IMG/VR virus record: IMGVR_UViG_3300046167_000314 | Location: 1-34,254 of that record | Strand: one strand, 5' to 3' | DNA: 34,254 bases | From: a virus | In this document: positions 10,097-17,083 of the stretch, piece after piece | How the letters are laid out: every line of letters begins with the position of its first letter | Position numbering within the stretch: the first letter of the stretch is position 1 | Notes under the pieces: model-generated | What the model saw: only the letters and a program-made list of their open reading frames with translations | What the model was told of the DNA's origin: nothing | Database searches by the model: none | Program-made: the position numbers and the translations under genes

Positions 10097-10579
10097 CTTC
10101 GTTGTCCTTTATAATACTAAAGTAAGCGACCCATTCATTATATTCATCAAGTGTGATTTGTTCAATCTCAGCAATCGTCTTACCTAATTTTTCAGCTAGT
10201 GCGATTAGATTAATTCTGAATGGGTCGCTCCTTAGTTTTTTTCCTGTTCCTCAACACTGGTTGCCGAGAAAACAGATGCGAAAATGCCGCTGATAAGTGT
10301 GGCTGGCTCACTGAGCATTACCATCTTATCTTCGAGGGTGAAGTGCTTGTTTCCATCCTCATCCTCTGCCTTCAAGATAATCATATCCACTTGGGCTTCC
10401 ATAGACGGGTTGCGTAGAAAGTCTTGGTGCTTTCTGCTAATCCTGTCCATGTCTTGTCCGGTGATGTCTCCAGCGTAAATCACTAGAGGCTCATCGCCTT
10501 CGCCCCATTCGGGAACTTCAATCTTAGAACGCGCTCGCGTTGCTTTGTTAGCGGCAATCCGCTCTCGTAACTTAGACAT
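10086..10579 (-). CDS. Tail assembly chaperone GT, made by -1 ribosomal frameshift
   Basis: A -1 slip on AAAAAAC at 10241..10235 continues from EEQEKK into LRSDPFRINLIALAE, ending KDNEDGS at 10086, 11 bases inside the tape measure start. This adds about 49 residues (the T part), giving about 163 in total. The T part contains LDEYNEWVAYF, a motif widely seen in T domains of siphovirus chaperones. In lambda, G and GT are made in a fixed ratio by the same kind of slip and recruit tape measure to tail tube subunits. Since this contig has homopolymer errors, the A7 length should be checked, but a programmed slip here is the rule in such phages. Confidence 0.75.
10232..10579 (-). CDS. Tail assembly chaperone G (upstream frame)
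   Basis: 115 residues starting MSKLRERIAANKATRARS and ending SATSVEEQEKN. It is a charged helical protein directly before the tape measure gene, the position of lambda gpG. The final codons GAA AAA AAC TAA contain the slippery heptamer A-AAA-AAC. The -1 frame stays open to 10086. These proteins coat the tape measure during tail assembly and are absent from the mature virion (family knowledge). Function is assigned by position, size and the slippery site rather than by strong sequence motifs. Confidence 0.75.
   Translation of the reverse strand: MSKLRERIAANKATRARSKIEVPEWGEGDEPLVIYAGDITGQDMDRISRKHQDFLRNPSMEAQVDMIILKAEDEDGNKHFTLEDKMVMLSEPATLISGIFASVFSATSVEEQEKN
10235..10241 (-). promoter_or_regulatory. 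-1 frameshift slippery site A AAA AAC
   Basis: The coding strand reads GGAAAAAAAC followed by TAA. In the G frame the codons are GAA AAA AAC TAA, so the heptamer A-AAA-AAC is in register for a tandem -1 slip just before the stop. It is placed between G and T, as in lambda-like tails. I did not identify a clear stimulatory hairpin downstream. Confidence 0.7.
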
Positions 10580-10600
10580 GGGCCACCTCTCGTCTAGTTA

Positions 10601-11017
10601 TTAGGATACGTCAGTTTTCGTCAAAGCACCTGAACCCTGAACAGTGATGGACATTTCGACCATACCGTCAGTTGTTGCATTGATAGTCCGACCCGTAACG
10701 AAAGCACCACCGCTATAGTAGTTCTTATCGTCAGTGCCAGCTTCTGCTGTGCCTTGAGGATACAATTCAAAGTCGATATTAGTTCCGACTTCGAGACGCT
10801 CTTGCTCGGCATCAGCCGGGTCGTAGAATACGTCGATTGTGCCAGTGAAGGTCTGCATCCCAGCTTTGTAAACACGGTTCAAAGAACCCATTGCAGAGCA
10901 GTCGATAACATCGGCTGTGCTTTCCAGTGAGAAAGAACGAACCTCGGTAACAGCCGCGACAGAGCCGCCGTCGGCTGCGGTTTTAACAACACCATTGTTG
11001 CCAATATAAGTAGTCAT
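10601..11017 (-). CDS. Major tail tube protein
   Basis: 138 residues starting MTTYIGNNGVVKTAADG. The sequence VTEVRSFSLESTADVIDCSAMGS and later GMQTFTGTIDVFYDP is the standard pattern of siphovirus tail tube proteins (TP901-1/phage tail tube fold): a beta-sandwich that polymerises into the tube around the tape measure. It lies between the tail terminator and the G/GT chaperones as expected. The C-terminal part TDGMVEMSITVQGSG completes the fold. The gene is intact and has its own leader of 35 bases before the upstream gene's end. Confidence 0.85.
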   Translation of the reverse strand: MTTYIGNNGVVKTAADGGSVAAVTEVRSFSLESTADVIDCSAMGSLNRVYKAGMQTFTGTIDVFYDPADAEQERLEVGTNIDFELYPQGTAEAGTDDKNYYSGGAFVTGRTINATTDGMVEMSITVQGSGALTKTDVS

Positions 11018-11052
11018 TTTTCAGTTCTCCAAGTTTGCAAACTAAGATGATA

Positions 11053-11496
11053 CTAGGCCGCAGCCTCAATATCGTTTTCAACAGTAACATAGGTTACAGA
11101 TATAGTGAAGCGCGCAACACCGACGGACTGGTCGCCCTCTCCGTCGTAGTCAACCTCAAAACTTGTGACCTGTGTGTCCTTTGCGCTACCGCCGCGAGTA
11201 ACGTCGGCATACAAAGCTTCTTCCACTTCGACAGCAATCGCATCAAGCGTGTTGTCTATCGACGCAGTTCCTTTTGCATAAGCCTCAACCAGAACCTCAA
11301 GTTCTCTAACTTGCGTTCTAGGGAGGGAAACAGATGCGTATTGGGTTGTCTCGGACCGGGTATAGATGCACAAGCCCGGAAGCTTTGCGGTAGCCAGTGG
11401 AAATAACCGTGTTTGATAAACGCGAGAGCCAGTCGTTGTCAGACCAGTCAATGTCGTGGTTACATTGTCTCGGATAGCTTTACGAACATGAGCCAT
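11053..11496 (-). CDS. Tail terminator (gpU-like)
   Basis: 147 residues starting MAHVRKAIRDNVTTTL, with LCIYTRSETTQYASV and REL-VLVEAYAKG in the middle and a C-terminal strand region GVARFTISVTYVT. This is the pattern and length of lambda gpU-type tail terminators, which cap the tail tube and dock to the head connector. The gene order (after the gpFII-like connector, before the tube) agrees. The start directly abuts the stop of the connector gene. An exact ccagtggaaa box lies inside at 11394..11403, encoding RLFPLAT. Confidence 0.7.
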   Translation of the reverse strand: MAHVRKAIRDNVTTTLTGLTTTGSRVYQTRLFPLATAKLPGLCIYTRSETTQYASVSLPRTQVRELEVLVEAYAKGTASIDNTLDAIAVEVEEALYADVTRGGSAKDTQVTSFEVDYDGEGDQSVGVARFTISVTYVTVENDIEAAA

Positions 11497-11807
11497 TAGT
11501 CTTCCTCAAGCGCGAGAACCGTAACGCCAGTTCCGTCGTCTCTTACTACTCGAATTGTGTAGTCTTTTGAGTTGATGACGATGGCATCTCCTTCTGTTGC
11601 GTTAACAACATCCGAAGTCCGGCAAGTGAATATGGGTTGCTCAATAGCAAAACCAACAGTGCCACCAGCATCAGCCTCGTAAAACTCATGGTCGTATATC
11701 CCCTTAACAGAAGAAGAAGAACCGCCGAGAGGGGTATAAGTAGCCGTAACGCCGAAGTCATCTGCGCTAAAGAATACCTCAAGTTCTGTGGCGGTTTCTA
11801 CAGCCAT
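11496..11807 (-). CDS. Head-tail connector (gpFII-like)
   Basis: 103 residues starting MAVETATELEVFFSADDFG. Such Phe-Asp-Phe starts followed by VTATYTPLGGSSSSVKGIYD fit the gpFII head-tail joining family (PF05354). It is followed by a domain with DVVNATEGDAIVIN and IRVVRDDGTGVTVLALEE that forms the beta barrel. It binds the head after packaging and provides the docking surface for the tail (family knowledge). Overlaps the upstream small gene's stop (TAATG) and abuts the tail terminator, so it is co-translated. Confidence 0.7.
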   Translation of the reverse strand: MAVETATELEVFFSADDFGVTATYTPLGGSSSSVKGIYDHEFYEADAGGTVGFAIEQPIFTCRTSDVVNATEGDAIVINSKDYTIRVVRDDGTGVTVLALEED

Positions 11808-11980
11808 TAGTCTTTACTCTCTACTTCTTCTTTTTTCTTGACGGCTGGCTTGGTCGCCTTCTTGGCAATGCCACGGGCAACCAGCTTCTCAGCAAATGCC
11901 TTATCAGTATCAATGGCATCGCCAACGGCGAATGACCCTAGACCGGAAATAGTGCATTTCTTGGCGGCTACGATTTTCAT
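11807..11980 (-). CDS. Small head-completion-position protein A, 57 aa
   Basis: Starts MKIVAAKKCTISGLGSF, then AVGDAIDTDKAFAEKLVARG, with a Lys-rich tail ending EEVESKD. It shares layout with the upstream 69-residue neighbour: a short beta segment, a G-x-x-I phrase, an alanine-rich helix ending ARG or MGR, and a Lys-rich tail. It occupies the gpFI position between capsid and gpFII-like genes. Such small proteins with this layout are common in marine phages, function unknown. Its stop overlaps the connector start by one base. Confidence 0.6.
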   Translation of the reverse strand: MKIVAAKKCTISGLGSFAVGDAIDTDKAFAEKLVARGIAKKATKPAVKKKEEVESKD

Positions 11981-11983
11981 GAC

Positions 11984-12193
11984 TTACTCCGTTTCGGGAG
12001 TGTCAAAGTCGGTCACAGCCCGGTTGGTTGCCTTCTTGGTTGATTTAACTTGCTTGGGTTTGGGAGCATCAGTTTGCTCAACGCGACCCATTGCCAACAG
12101 TGAAGCCGCTTCGTCTGCTGCGATTTCAATAACGTCACCCGCTTTAACGCGCTGACCAGCTACAACTGTGTTCTTGAGAATAAGATAATACAT
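11984..12193 (-). CDS. Small head-completion-position protein B, 69 aa
   Basis: I take the ATG at 12193 (MYYLILKNTVVAGQRV), because a GGTGG-like element precedes it. A start at 12202 adds three residues. It continues VKAGDVIEIAADEAASLLAMGR and a Lys/Pro-rich tail. This looks like a paralogue of the 57-residue downstream protein, sharing a G-D-x-I-x-x-x-x-D/E-x-A-x-x-L-x-x-G-R/I pattern. Both sit in the gpFI region after the capsid gene. Function unknown; a role in packaging or head completion is only positional. Confidence 0.6.
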   Translation of the reverse strand: MYYLILKNTVVAGQRVKAGDVIEIAADEAASLLAMGRVEQTDAPKPKQVKSTKKATNRAVTDFDTPETE

Positions 12194-12220
12194 AATTTCC
12201 ACCCTTAATAAGAAAGGTCA

Positions 12221-12244
12221 GGAGAGAGGCCGAAGCCCCTCTCC
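12221..12244 (-). other. Stable hairpin after the capsid gene
   Basis: On the transcribed strand GGAGAGGGGC and GCCTCTCTCC flank a TTCG tetraloop (10 pairs with one A-C mismatch). It lies between the end of the gene at 12257 and the start of the next small gene upstream in transcription at 12193. There is no following T-run, so it is unlikely to stop transcription fully. It may protect or space the capsid transcript. Confidence 0.6.
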
Positions 12245-12256
12245 ATCACTTTAGTG

Positions 12257-13486
12257 TTAGCCGTCGTTATTGACAGCAAAGCTGACAGCGTGACGAACAG
12301 CAACGTCGCACGACTGGAGTGCTGTGATGTTCACAGTTCCGCTTGTGCTGTTGCTGTATGGGTCTACAACGATGTCTAATCCACCGTAAAGACCAATCAA
12401 GCAATCGGCAAAGTTACCGAAATACAGGTCACCAGCAGTGACTTGGTTCGATACGATTGCATTGTAGCCATTGATACGACCATCAGGCTCGACAACAAAC
12501 TGACCTGAACCACTATCTTTAGTGGCTGTTTTCAGCGCACCATACATGGAGGCTGGCAGGATGTAGGCCAAGTTACCCAACAGAGCGTTGTCTTCGGCAA
12601 CGGCAGTTTCCATTGCAACAACTTCTGCGAAGGTCGGGTTGGCAGCAGCAAAATCAGTCGGGTTGTTAATGCCCGAAGTGTTTTTGATGCCTGTAGGCTG
12701 ACCCGAAGAACCAGAGCCTTGAAGCGCGCCAGCGTCGATTGACAGGGCGATGCCTTGAGCAAGGTCGTTACGGATGAGGTTCTCAATGTCCAAAGATGAC
12801 TGCATCATCATGTTGCGCGTGATTTGCGTATGTGCGCCAACAGTCTTCATAGACATTGCAATTTGACCGAAGGTAGGCTCGCTCTCACCGGAGGCAGCAC
12901 CTTCAGTTGCAATCCAACCAGCAGTCGAAGAAGCTGATTTTTTCGGGATTACAACATCGCCTTGCAGACCGTTCAGAACGGTTGCGCCAGCAGCCATAAC
13001 GCTAGAAGCGTTGCGAAGAACGTCAACGAAGTCGCCGCCACGGAAGTCTTCGGCAATCAGTGCCGAGTCATCAGAGGTGTTAACATCGCGTTTTGCCCAA
13101 GAGCGGAGAACGTCAGTCGGCAGCATGATGCCACGAGCCTGACGGCCTGTAGCAGCTTGAGCGGCTTCAGAAACTTCACGCTCGAAGGATGCGTCTTCTT
13201 GAGCCTGACGGTCAGTCGGGTTTGCCATAGCACGGATAGCGCGCAGAACGGAAAACTCACGAACTTCTTTTTTGGTCAGACCAACTTCAGCAGTTTCGAG
13301 GGGCTTGTCACCGATGACTTCGAGCAGTTCACCACGGAACTGGTCGATTGATTTGTTTTCGGCAACAGCTTTAGCAGCCATTTCGCTGCGCTGGTGTTTT
13401 GCGCCCAATTCGATGATTGATGCGACTTCTTTGTTGCGAGCAGAACGAGCTTCGTCTGCAACAACATTGATATCGATTTCTGACAT
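12257..13486 (-). CDS. Major capsid protein from internal in-frame start (409 aa)
   Basis: Within the fusion frame, ATG 13486 (MSEIDINVVADEARSA) is preceded by AAGGAG at 13498..13493 with a 6-base gap, a near-perfect ribosome binding site. That start makes a normal-length HK97-type capsid protein with its own N-terminal delta/scaffold region (residues 1-120) and a mature part including VIPKKSASSTAGWIATEG and QGSGSSGQPTGIKN, both standard for the family. I infer that most capsid protein comes from this start, with the full fusion as a minor protease-bearing product. The alternative is that a stop between protease and capsid was lost through a base error. Confidence 0.7.
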   Translation of the reverse strand: MSEIDINVVADEARSARNKEVASIIELGAKHQRSEMAAKAVAENKSIDQFRGELLEVIGDKPLETAEVGLTKKEVREFSVLRAIRAMANPTDRQAQEDASFEREVSEAAQAATGRQARGIMLPTDVLRSWAKRDVNTSDDSALIAEDFRGGDFVDVLRNASSVMAAGATVLNGLQGDVVIPKKSASSTAGWIATEGAASGESEPTFGQIAMSMKTVGAHTQITRNMMMQSSLDIENLIRNDLAQGIALSIDAGALQGSGSSGQPTGIKNTSGINNPTDFAAANPTFAEVVAMETAVAEDNALLGNLAYILPASMYGALKTATKDSGSGQFVVEPDGRINGYNAIVSNQVTAGDLYFGNFADCLIGLYGGLDIVVDPYSNSTSGTVNITALQSCDVAVRHAVSFAVNNDG

Positions 13487-14887
13487 TTCTGTCTCCTTAG
13501 TTTCGATAGTTTCAATTTGGGTTTCGGTGGTGACATCTTTAGAGCGTCCAATACCAACATTTTCATCTGCCGGAATAGATACCAAAGATACCTCCATTAC
13601 GCGCCAAGAATTGACACGGTAGCTATCCGCATCCTCTTTTTGCATTTTGTTGACTTGGTAGCCAACGCTGATGTTTGAACGGATGCCATCCGTTACATCA
13701 TCAAACATCTCTTTAGCCATTCCGTTTTTACCAAACCGAACTGTTGCTCGCAACACGCGAGACGAACTATCGAGAGTAACATCCTCAACAACACCGATTG
13801 TTTGTTTCGGGTCGTGGTCAAGCAAGAGCGGCATACGCCCAGACTTAGCAAACGACAGGTCAACACTCTTTTCGGTGTGGTCGAGAATTTCTTTGCCGAA
13901 GCTGCGCTCTACAGGTGTTTCACTTGAGACAGCAATCTTTACTCGGCGTGTTTCTTCATCAATCGCGCCAGCCTTCATATCGGATGCGCGATGCTGCATT
14001 TCTTGGGGGGCGGCTCGGTCAGCTTCTTCTTCTGGGGCTTCTTCAACCTCGGCTTCGGCTTCTTCTTCTTCGCCCTCATGTTTGGCGTAGACAATGGTTA
14101 CCGTCTCGTCATCGTCCTGCACGGCGACAACGTGGCGTTCTTCCAGTTCATCCGCTTCAACGATTTCCTCGACGATTTCCTCAACGATTTCTTCGCTGGT
14201 TTCTCTAAGGTCAGTCATTGTTTCAAATCCTATATAATCAAAGTTGTCATCAGAGCGTTCTTTGCTCGACATCGGATGTCCTGATGGTAACAAATCCGTG
14301 TCATGTTTGCCACTGCGGAATTTTCCGTTGCGGAGGACGTATAAAAAGCTATTCACGCGCGCGTATGCCCACTGGTCTGGAGAAGATACATTCGGACGAA
14401 CACTGCCGGGATTGGTCTTATACGCTCCAACGCCACGGCGGAATACTGCAACCAAAGTTCGTGTGCTTGTCCGCTTGGATGCGGTGTCGCCAACCTTCTC
14501 ATTGTGGTCAGCGGCCTTCTTGGCAAGAGCGGTGCGAACCGTGTCGCTGACTTCTTCGGCGCGTTCATCCTTGTCGATAATCTTGGTTAACCCGCGCGCC
14601 CATCGCTGTCCGGCTGTTCCGCCCCACAAATCCCACGCAATTCTAAATGACGTTGGTCCGCCATCAGGTTTCTTGGCATCGTAATGCTTCGCCTTATTAA
14701 CTTCGTGGCGAGAGAAGAACGAGTGCATACGCTTGACGGTGCTTTCCGACAGGCTCTTTCCGTTAGCAATATCTCTAGCACGGGCAACGCCAACAGCAGT
14801 CCCGCCGCGACCATACTTGCGACGCATCTCAAGACCGCGCTTGGCGGCTATCTTCATTCCGTCAGTCGGCTTATAACTCGCCATCAT
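12257..14887 (-). CDS. Head maturation protease fused to major capsid protein (876 aa)
   Basis: One uninterrupted frame with four parts. Residues 1-110: a domain with KPTDGMKIAAKRGLE and IANGKSLSESTVKRMHSFF common in marine phages, function unknown. Residues 225-300: a Glu-rich, scaffold-like stretch encoded in part by three tandem 12-bp repeats near 14160..14195. Residues 305-445: an HK97-type prohead protease (PF04586) with LLLDHDPKQTIGVV (His358), GIRSNISVGYQ (Ser404 or Ser407) and MEVSLVSIPA. Residues 468-876: an HK97-fold major capsid protein, with a delta-like region to about 590. A strong internal start for the capsid is at 13486. The protease would remove scaffold parts in the prohead. 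The ATG overlaps the portal's end. Confidence 0.85.
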   Translation of the reverse strand: MMASYKPTDGMKIAAKRGLEMRRKYGRGGTAVGVARARDIANGKSLSESTVKRMHSFFSRHEVNKAKHYDAKKPDGGPTSFRIAWDLWGGTAGQRWARGLTKIIDKDERAEEVSDTVRTALAKKAADHNEKVGDTASKRTSTRTLVAVFRRGVGAYKTNPGSVRPNVSSPDQWAYARVNSFLYVLRNGKFRSGKHDTDLLPSGHPMSSKERSDDNFDYIGFETMTDLRETSEEIVEEIVEEIVEADELEERHVVAVQDDDETVTIVYAKHEGEEEEAEAEVEEAPEEEADRAAPQEMQHRASDMKAGAIDEETRRVKIAVSSETPVERSFGKEILDHTEKSVDLSFAKSGRMPLLLDHDPKQTIGVVEDVTLDSSSRVLRATVRFGKNGMAKEMFDDVTDGIRSNISVGYQVNKMQKEDADSYRVNSWRVMEVSLVSIPADENVGIGRSKDVTTETQIETIETKETEMSEIDINVVADEARSARNKEVASIIELGAKHQRSEMAAKAVAENKSIDQFRGELLEVIGDKPLETAEVGLTKKEVREFSVLRAIRAMANPTDRQAQEDASFEREVSEAAQAATGRQARGIMLPTDVLRSWAKRDVNTSDDSALIAEDFRGGDFVDVLRNASSVMAAGATVLNGLQGDVVIPKKSASSTAGWIATEGAASGESEPTFGQIAMSMKTVGAHTQITRNMMMQSSLDIENLIRNDLAQGIALSIDAGALQGSGSSGQPTGIKNTSGINNPTDFAAANPTFAEVVAMETAVAEDNALLGNLAYILPASMYGALKTATKDSGSGQFVVEPDGRINGYNAIVSNQVTAGDLYFGNFADCLIGLYGGLDIVVDPYSNSTSGTVNITALQSCDVAVRHAVSFAVNNDG
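13487..13498 (-). promoter_or_regulatory. Internal ribosome binding site for capsid protein
   Basis: The coding strand reads AAGGAGACAGAA then ATG. This is the best Shine-Dalgarno match I saw in the late unit and it lies inside an open frame (encoding KETE), so it decides the start of the free capsid protein at 13486. Confidence 0.65.
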
Positions 14888-16376
14888 CGTCTCCAGTTAC
14901 ATCTGGTTCGGCGGGTTGTTTAGTGCCAAACGGCTCAAAGGCCATCTTGAGGCCATAGCGGTCAGCCATTTCTTTGTCGCTCTGTATTTGCGCGAACAGT
15001 TCTTCAACATCACGACCATAGTTAGCGGCGACATCATTCATGCTGATGAGGCCATTATTGATAGCGGTGACTGCTGCGTTAATCTCTTTGAGCGGGTCAA
15101 CCCAAGCAAAGCCGCGACCACGAAAGTGAACATTGCTTGCGAACTTATTGAACTTCTCTTTGGTTGCCGGAAGACGCATCGAGCCAAAGTCCAAAGCACT
15201 ATCCAACCATGCCGTAAACACTGGCTCACAGAAATGCTCAATCAGGAACGATTGCAGCATTTTGTAATGGTCACGTTCTTCGATTGTGCCTTGACGAATA
15301 GACGAGTAGGAAACGCCAGTCAGGTCATTCGCCAAGCTGGTGTAAGATACGTTTAGGCCGGACGCGATACCTCGAAGCACAGCAGCCTCAAACTCACCAA
15401 ACGCTGTCGTCGGGTGTGTCGGGTCAATCATCTTGAAGTCATGACCTTCCGGCAACTGACTATATGAACCCGGCTCCATGTCCACAATCGGCAGTTGGTT
15501 TTGGTCTTCGTCATCTCCAACAAACTCATCGCCAGATGGTGTCGTGATGATGCCGAACTTAGCTGCGGCTGCGCGAGCGGCGACAAGTTCGGCCTCACGA
15601 TAACCGCCAAGCATTTTCAGGCTGGCGATAACCGGGGCCATGAATGGTTCGCCGCGCGTCTGGTGCTGACGCTGCTGAAGGAAGATGTGTATCATCTCAT
15701 CGGCGGGGACAACTTTATATTTCTTGTCCTGCTTATCCTTAATAAAGAACGTGTCATTCGGATGGCTGGTCAGAACGTGATAGGCGACAGGACGCTGGAA
15801 CTCGTCAATCTCTACACCCATACGAATTTCATTGCCGTTCTTGGCGCGTCCATTCTTGTCGTGGTCGATACGTTCTGGCTCGATGAACTGCAAGCTAAAA
15901 CCATCTTCATAACGATTGTTGCGAACCTTCTTGACGAAGACTTCTCCGTCACGGGCGAGAGCCTCGGCTACATATGCTTGGCAGTCTTTCCATGACATTC
16001 GACCAGACACTTCCGCGTTGCCCATCTTAGCCCAGCGGCGGAAAGCGTCTTCGACAATTTGATTACCGCGAACATCCAAAGTAGCTTCGTCGTTGCGCGC
16101 TCGAACTTGCAGCTTAAAGCCGCTTTCGCCAATCACGTTAGTTTTAATGAGGTGCAAGAACCGACGGGCATACTCATTGTTGCGAACTAAGTCGCGACTT
16201 CTGTTACGCAAAATAGGAAGGGCTTGGCTCAATTCAGCGTCAGCGGAATTGTTAGAGGCCAAGAAGTCCGCAAAGAGACGACCAGTGTTCGCACCAGAGT
16301 AAGTGCGATATTGGCGCGGCATCCTCATCCGCTTAGTCGGCTCTTTATCTCGGCGCAGGAAATCAAACAATGCCAT
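14871..16376 (-). CDS. Portal protein, lambda gpB family
   Basis: 501 residues starting MALFDFLRRDKEPTKR, then YSGANTGRLFADFLASN, LVRNNEYARRFLHLIKTNV, and SYTSLANDLTGVSYSSIRQG, all hallmarks of the lambda-type portal (PF05136). Length matches the family (about 500). It forms the dodecameric ring at one capsid vertex through which terminase packages DNA. The gpW-like gene precedes it and the protease-capsid fusion follows with a 17-base overlap, matching lambda order W-B-C. The tail ends AEPDVTGDDDGEL, acidic as usual. Confidence 0.9.
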   Translation of the reverse strand: MALFDFLRRDKEPTKRMRMPRQYRTYSGANTGRLFADFLASNNSADAELSQALPILRNRSRDLVRNNEYARRFLHLIKTNVIGESGFKLQVRARNDEATLDVRGNQIVEDAFRRWAKMGNAEVSGRMSWKDCQAYVAEALARDGEVFVKKVRNNRYEDGFSLQFIEPERIDHDKNGRAKNGNEIRMGVEIDEFQRPVAYHVLTSHPNDTFFIKDKQDKKYKVVPADEMIHIFLQQRQHQTRGEPFMAPVIASLKMLGGYREAELVAARAAAAKFGIITTPSGDEFVGDDEDQNQLPIVDMEPGSYSQLPEGHDFKMIDPTHPTTAFGEFEAAVLRGIASGLNVSYTSLANDLTGVSYSSIRQGTIEERDHYKMLQSFLIEHFCEPVFTAWLDSALDFGSMRLPATKEKFNKFASNVHFRGRGFAWVDPLKEINAAVTAINNGLISMNDVAANYGRDVEELFAQIQSDKEMADRYGLKMAFEPFGTKQPAEPDVTGDDDGEL

Positions 16377-16377
16377 A

Positions 16378-16959
16378 TTAGAACCTCAACAAAATTGTGC
16401 TTTTGGGTTTGCGTCCGTGTTTAATAGCTTCCTTGCGCTTAATCGCAGAAACCTCACGACGATAATAATCACGCCACTGAACCAACTCATCAGGGCTTAG
16501 TTTGGTAAGTGAGCGACCAGCAATTGAATAGCTGGAAACATCGCTATCGGCTTTGCCTTCGAGGATGCTTTCAATCTTGCCAAGCATAATCTCTGCGTGA
16601 TGGCGCGGGTCAACCTGATTGTCGAAGTCGGTGACAATATCAATCTCGCCACGGTCAACAACAATGCGCTCGTTATCGCTATTGCGCTCAATCTCCAGTT
16701 GGTAATGGTAATGTCCGACTGTATAGTTTGCCGAAGTTGCGCTGGGAACGGCGAAAAGATAGTCGTCACCAGACGCTGTTGCGTCAACTTTAACTTCCGT
16801 TGCGCCGCCAGTAGAAATGCGAGCGACAAAACGCATCGTGTATGCAGAGTTGGAATAGTCTTCGGAAAACTGGGTAATCTTAAACTGAACAAAGTCACCG
16901 ACAACAACCTCAGTCGGAACTCCAGTCGGTGCATTTGCGCTATCGAATAAATTAGCCAC
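16378..16959 (-). CDS. gpW-like head-tail joining protein with N-terminal beta domain
   Basis: 193 residues from a GTG start at 16959 that overlaps the stop of the small basic gene. Residues 1-115 look beta-rich (VVVGDFVQFKITQFSEDYS, HYHYQLEIERNSDN). Residues 125-193 are helical with SYSIAGRSLTKLSPDELVQW and then RDYYRREVSAIKRKE, close in pattern to gpW (which is only about 68 residues). The position between large terminase and portal is that of lambda gpW. The extra N-terminal domain makes it a longer version also seen in other lambda-type packaging clusters. Moderately sure of gpW kinship for the C-terminal part. Confidence 0.6.
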   Translation of the reverse strand: MANLFDSANAPTGVPTEVVVGDFVQFKITQFSEDYSNSAYTMRFVARISTGGATEVKVDATASGDDYLFAVPSATSANYTVGHYHYQLEIERNSDNERIVVDRGEIDIVTDFDNQVDPRHHAEIMLGKIESILEGKADSDVSSYSIAGRSLTKLSPDELVQWRDYYRREVSAIKRKEAIKHGRKPKSTILLRF

Positions 16960-17083
16960 GGCAAGCCCCTTGCGTATAGAACGTCTGTTTCTTCACTCGC
17001 GCTTTCACGCGCTTAGAATGACGACCCTTACGGCGAACCCTTAACTTATCTCGCGGTGCAGCAATGCTACTCTTACGCGCCAT
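16952..17083 (-). CDS. Small basic protein between terminase and gpW-like gene, 43 aa
   Basis: ATG 17083 overlaps the TAA of the large terminase (TAATG). The protein starts MARKSSIAAPRDKLR and has a run of Arg and Lys (VRRKGRHSKRVKARVKK), ending GACRG. It is strongly basic and could bind nucleic acid. The downstream gpW-like gene starts with GTG inside its last codons. Coupling on both sides supports translation. Function unknown. Confidence 0.55.
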   Translation of the reverse strand: MARKSSIAAPRDKLRVRRKGRHSKRVKARVKKQTFYTQGACRG

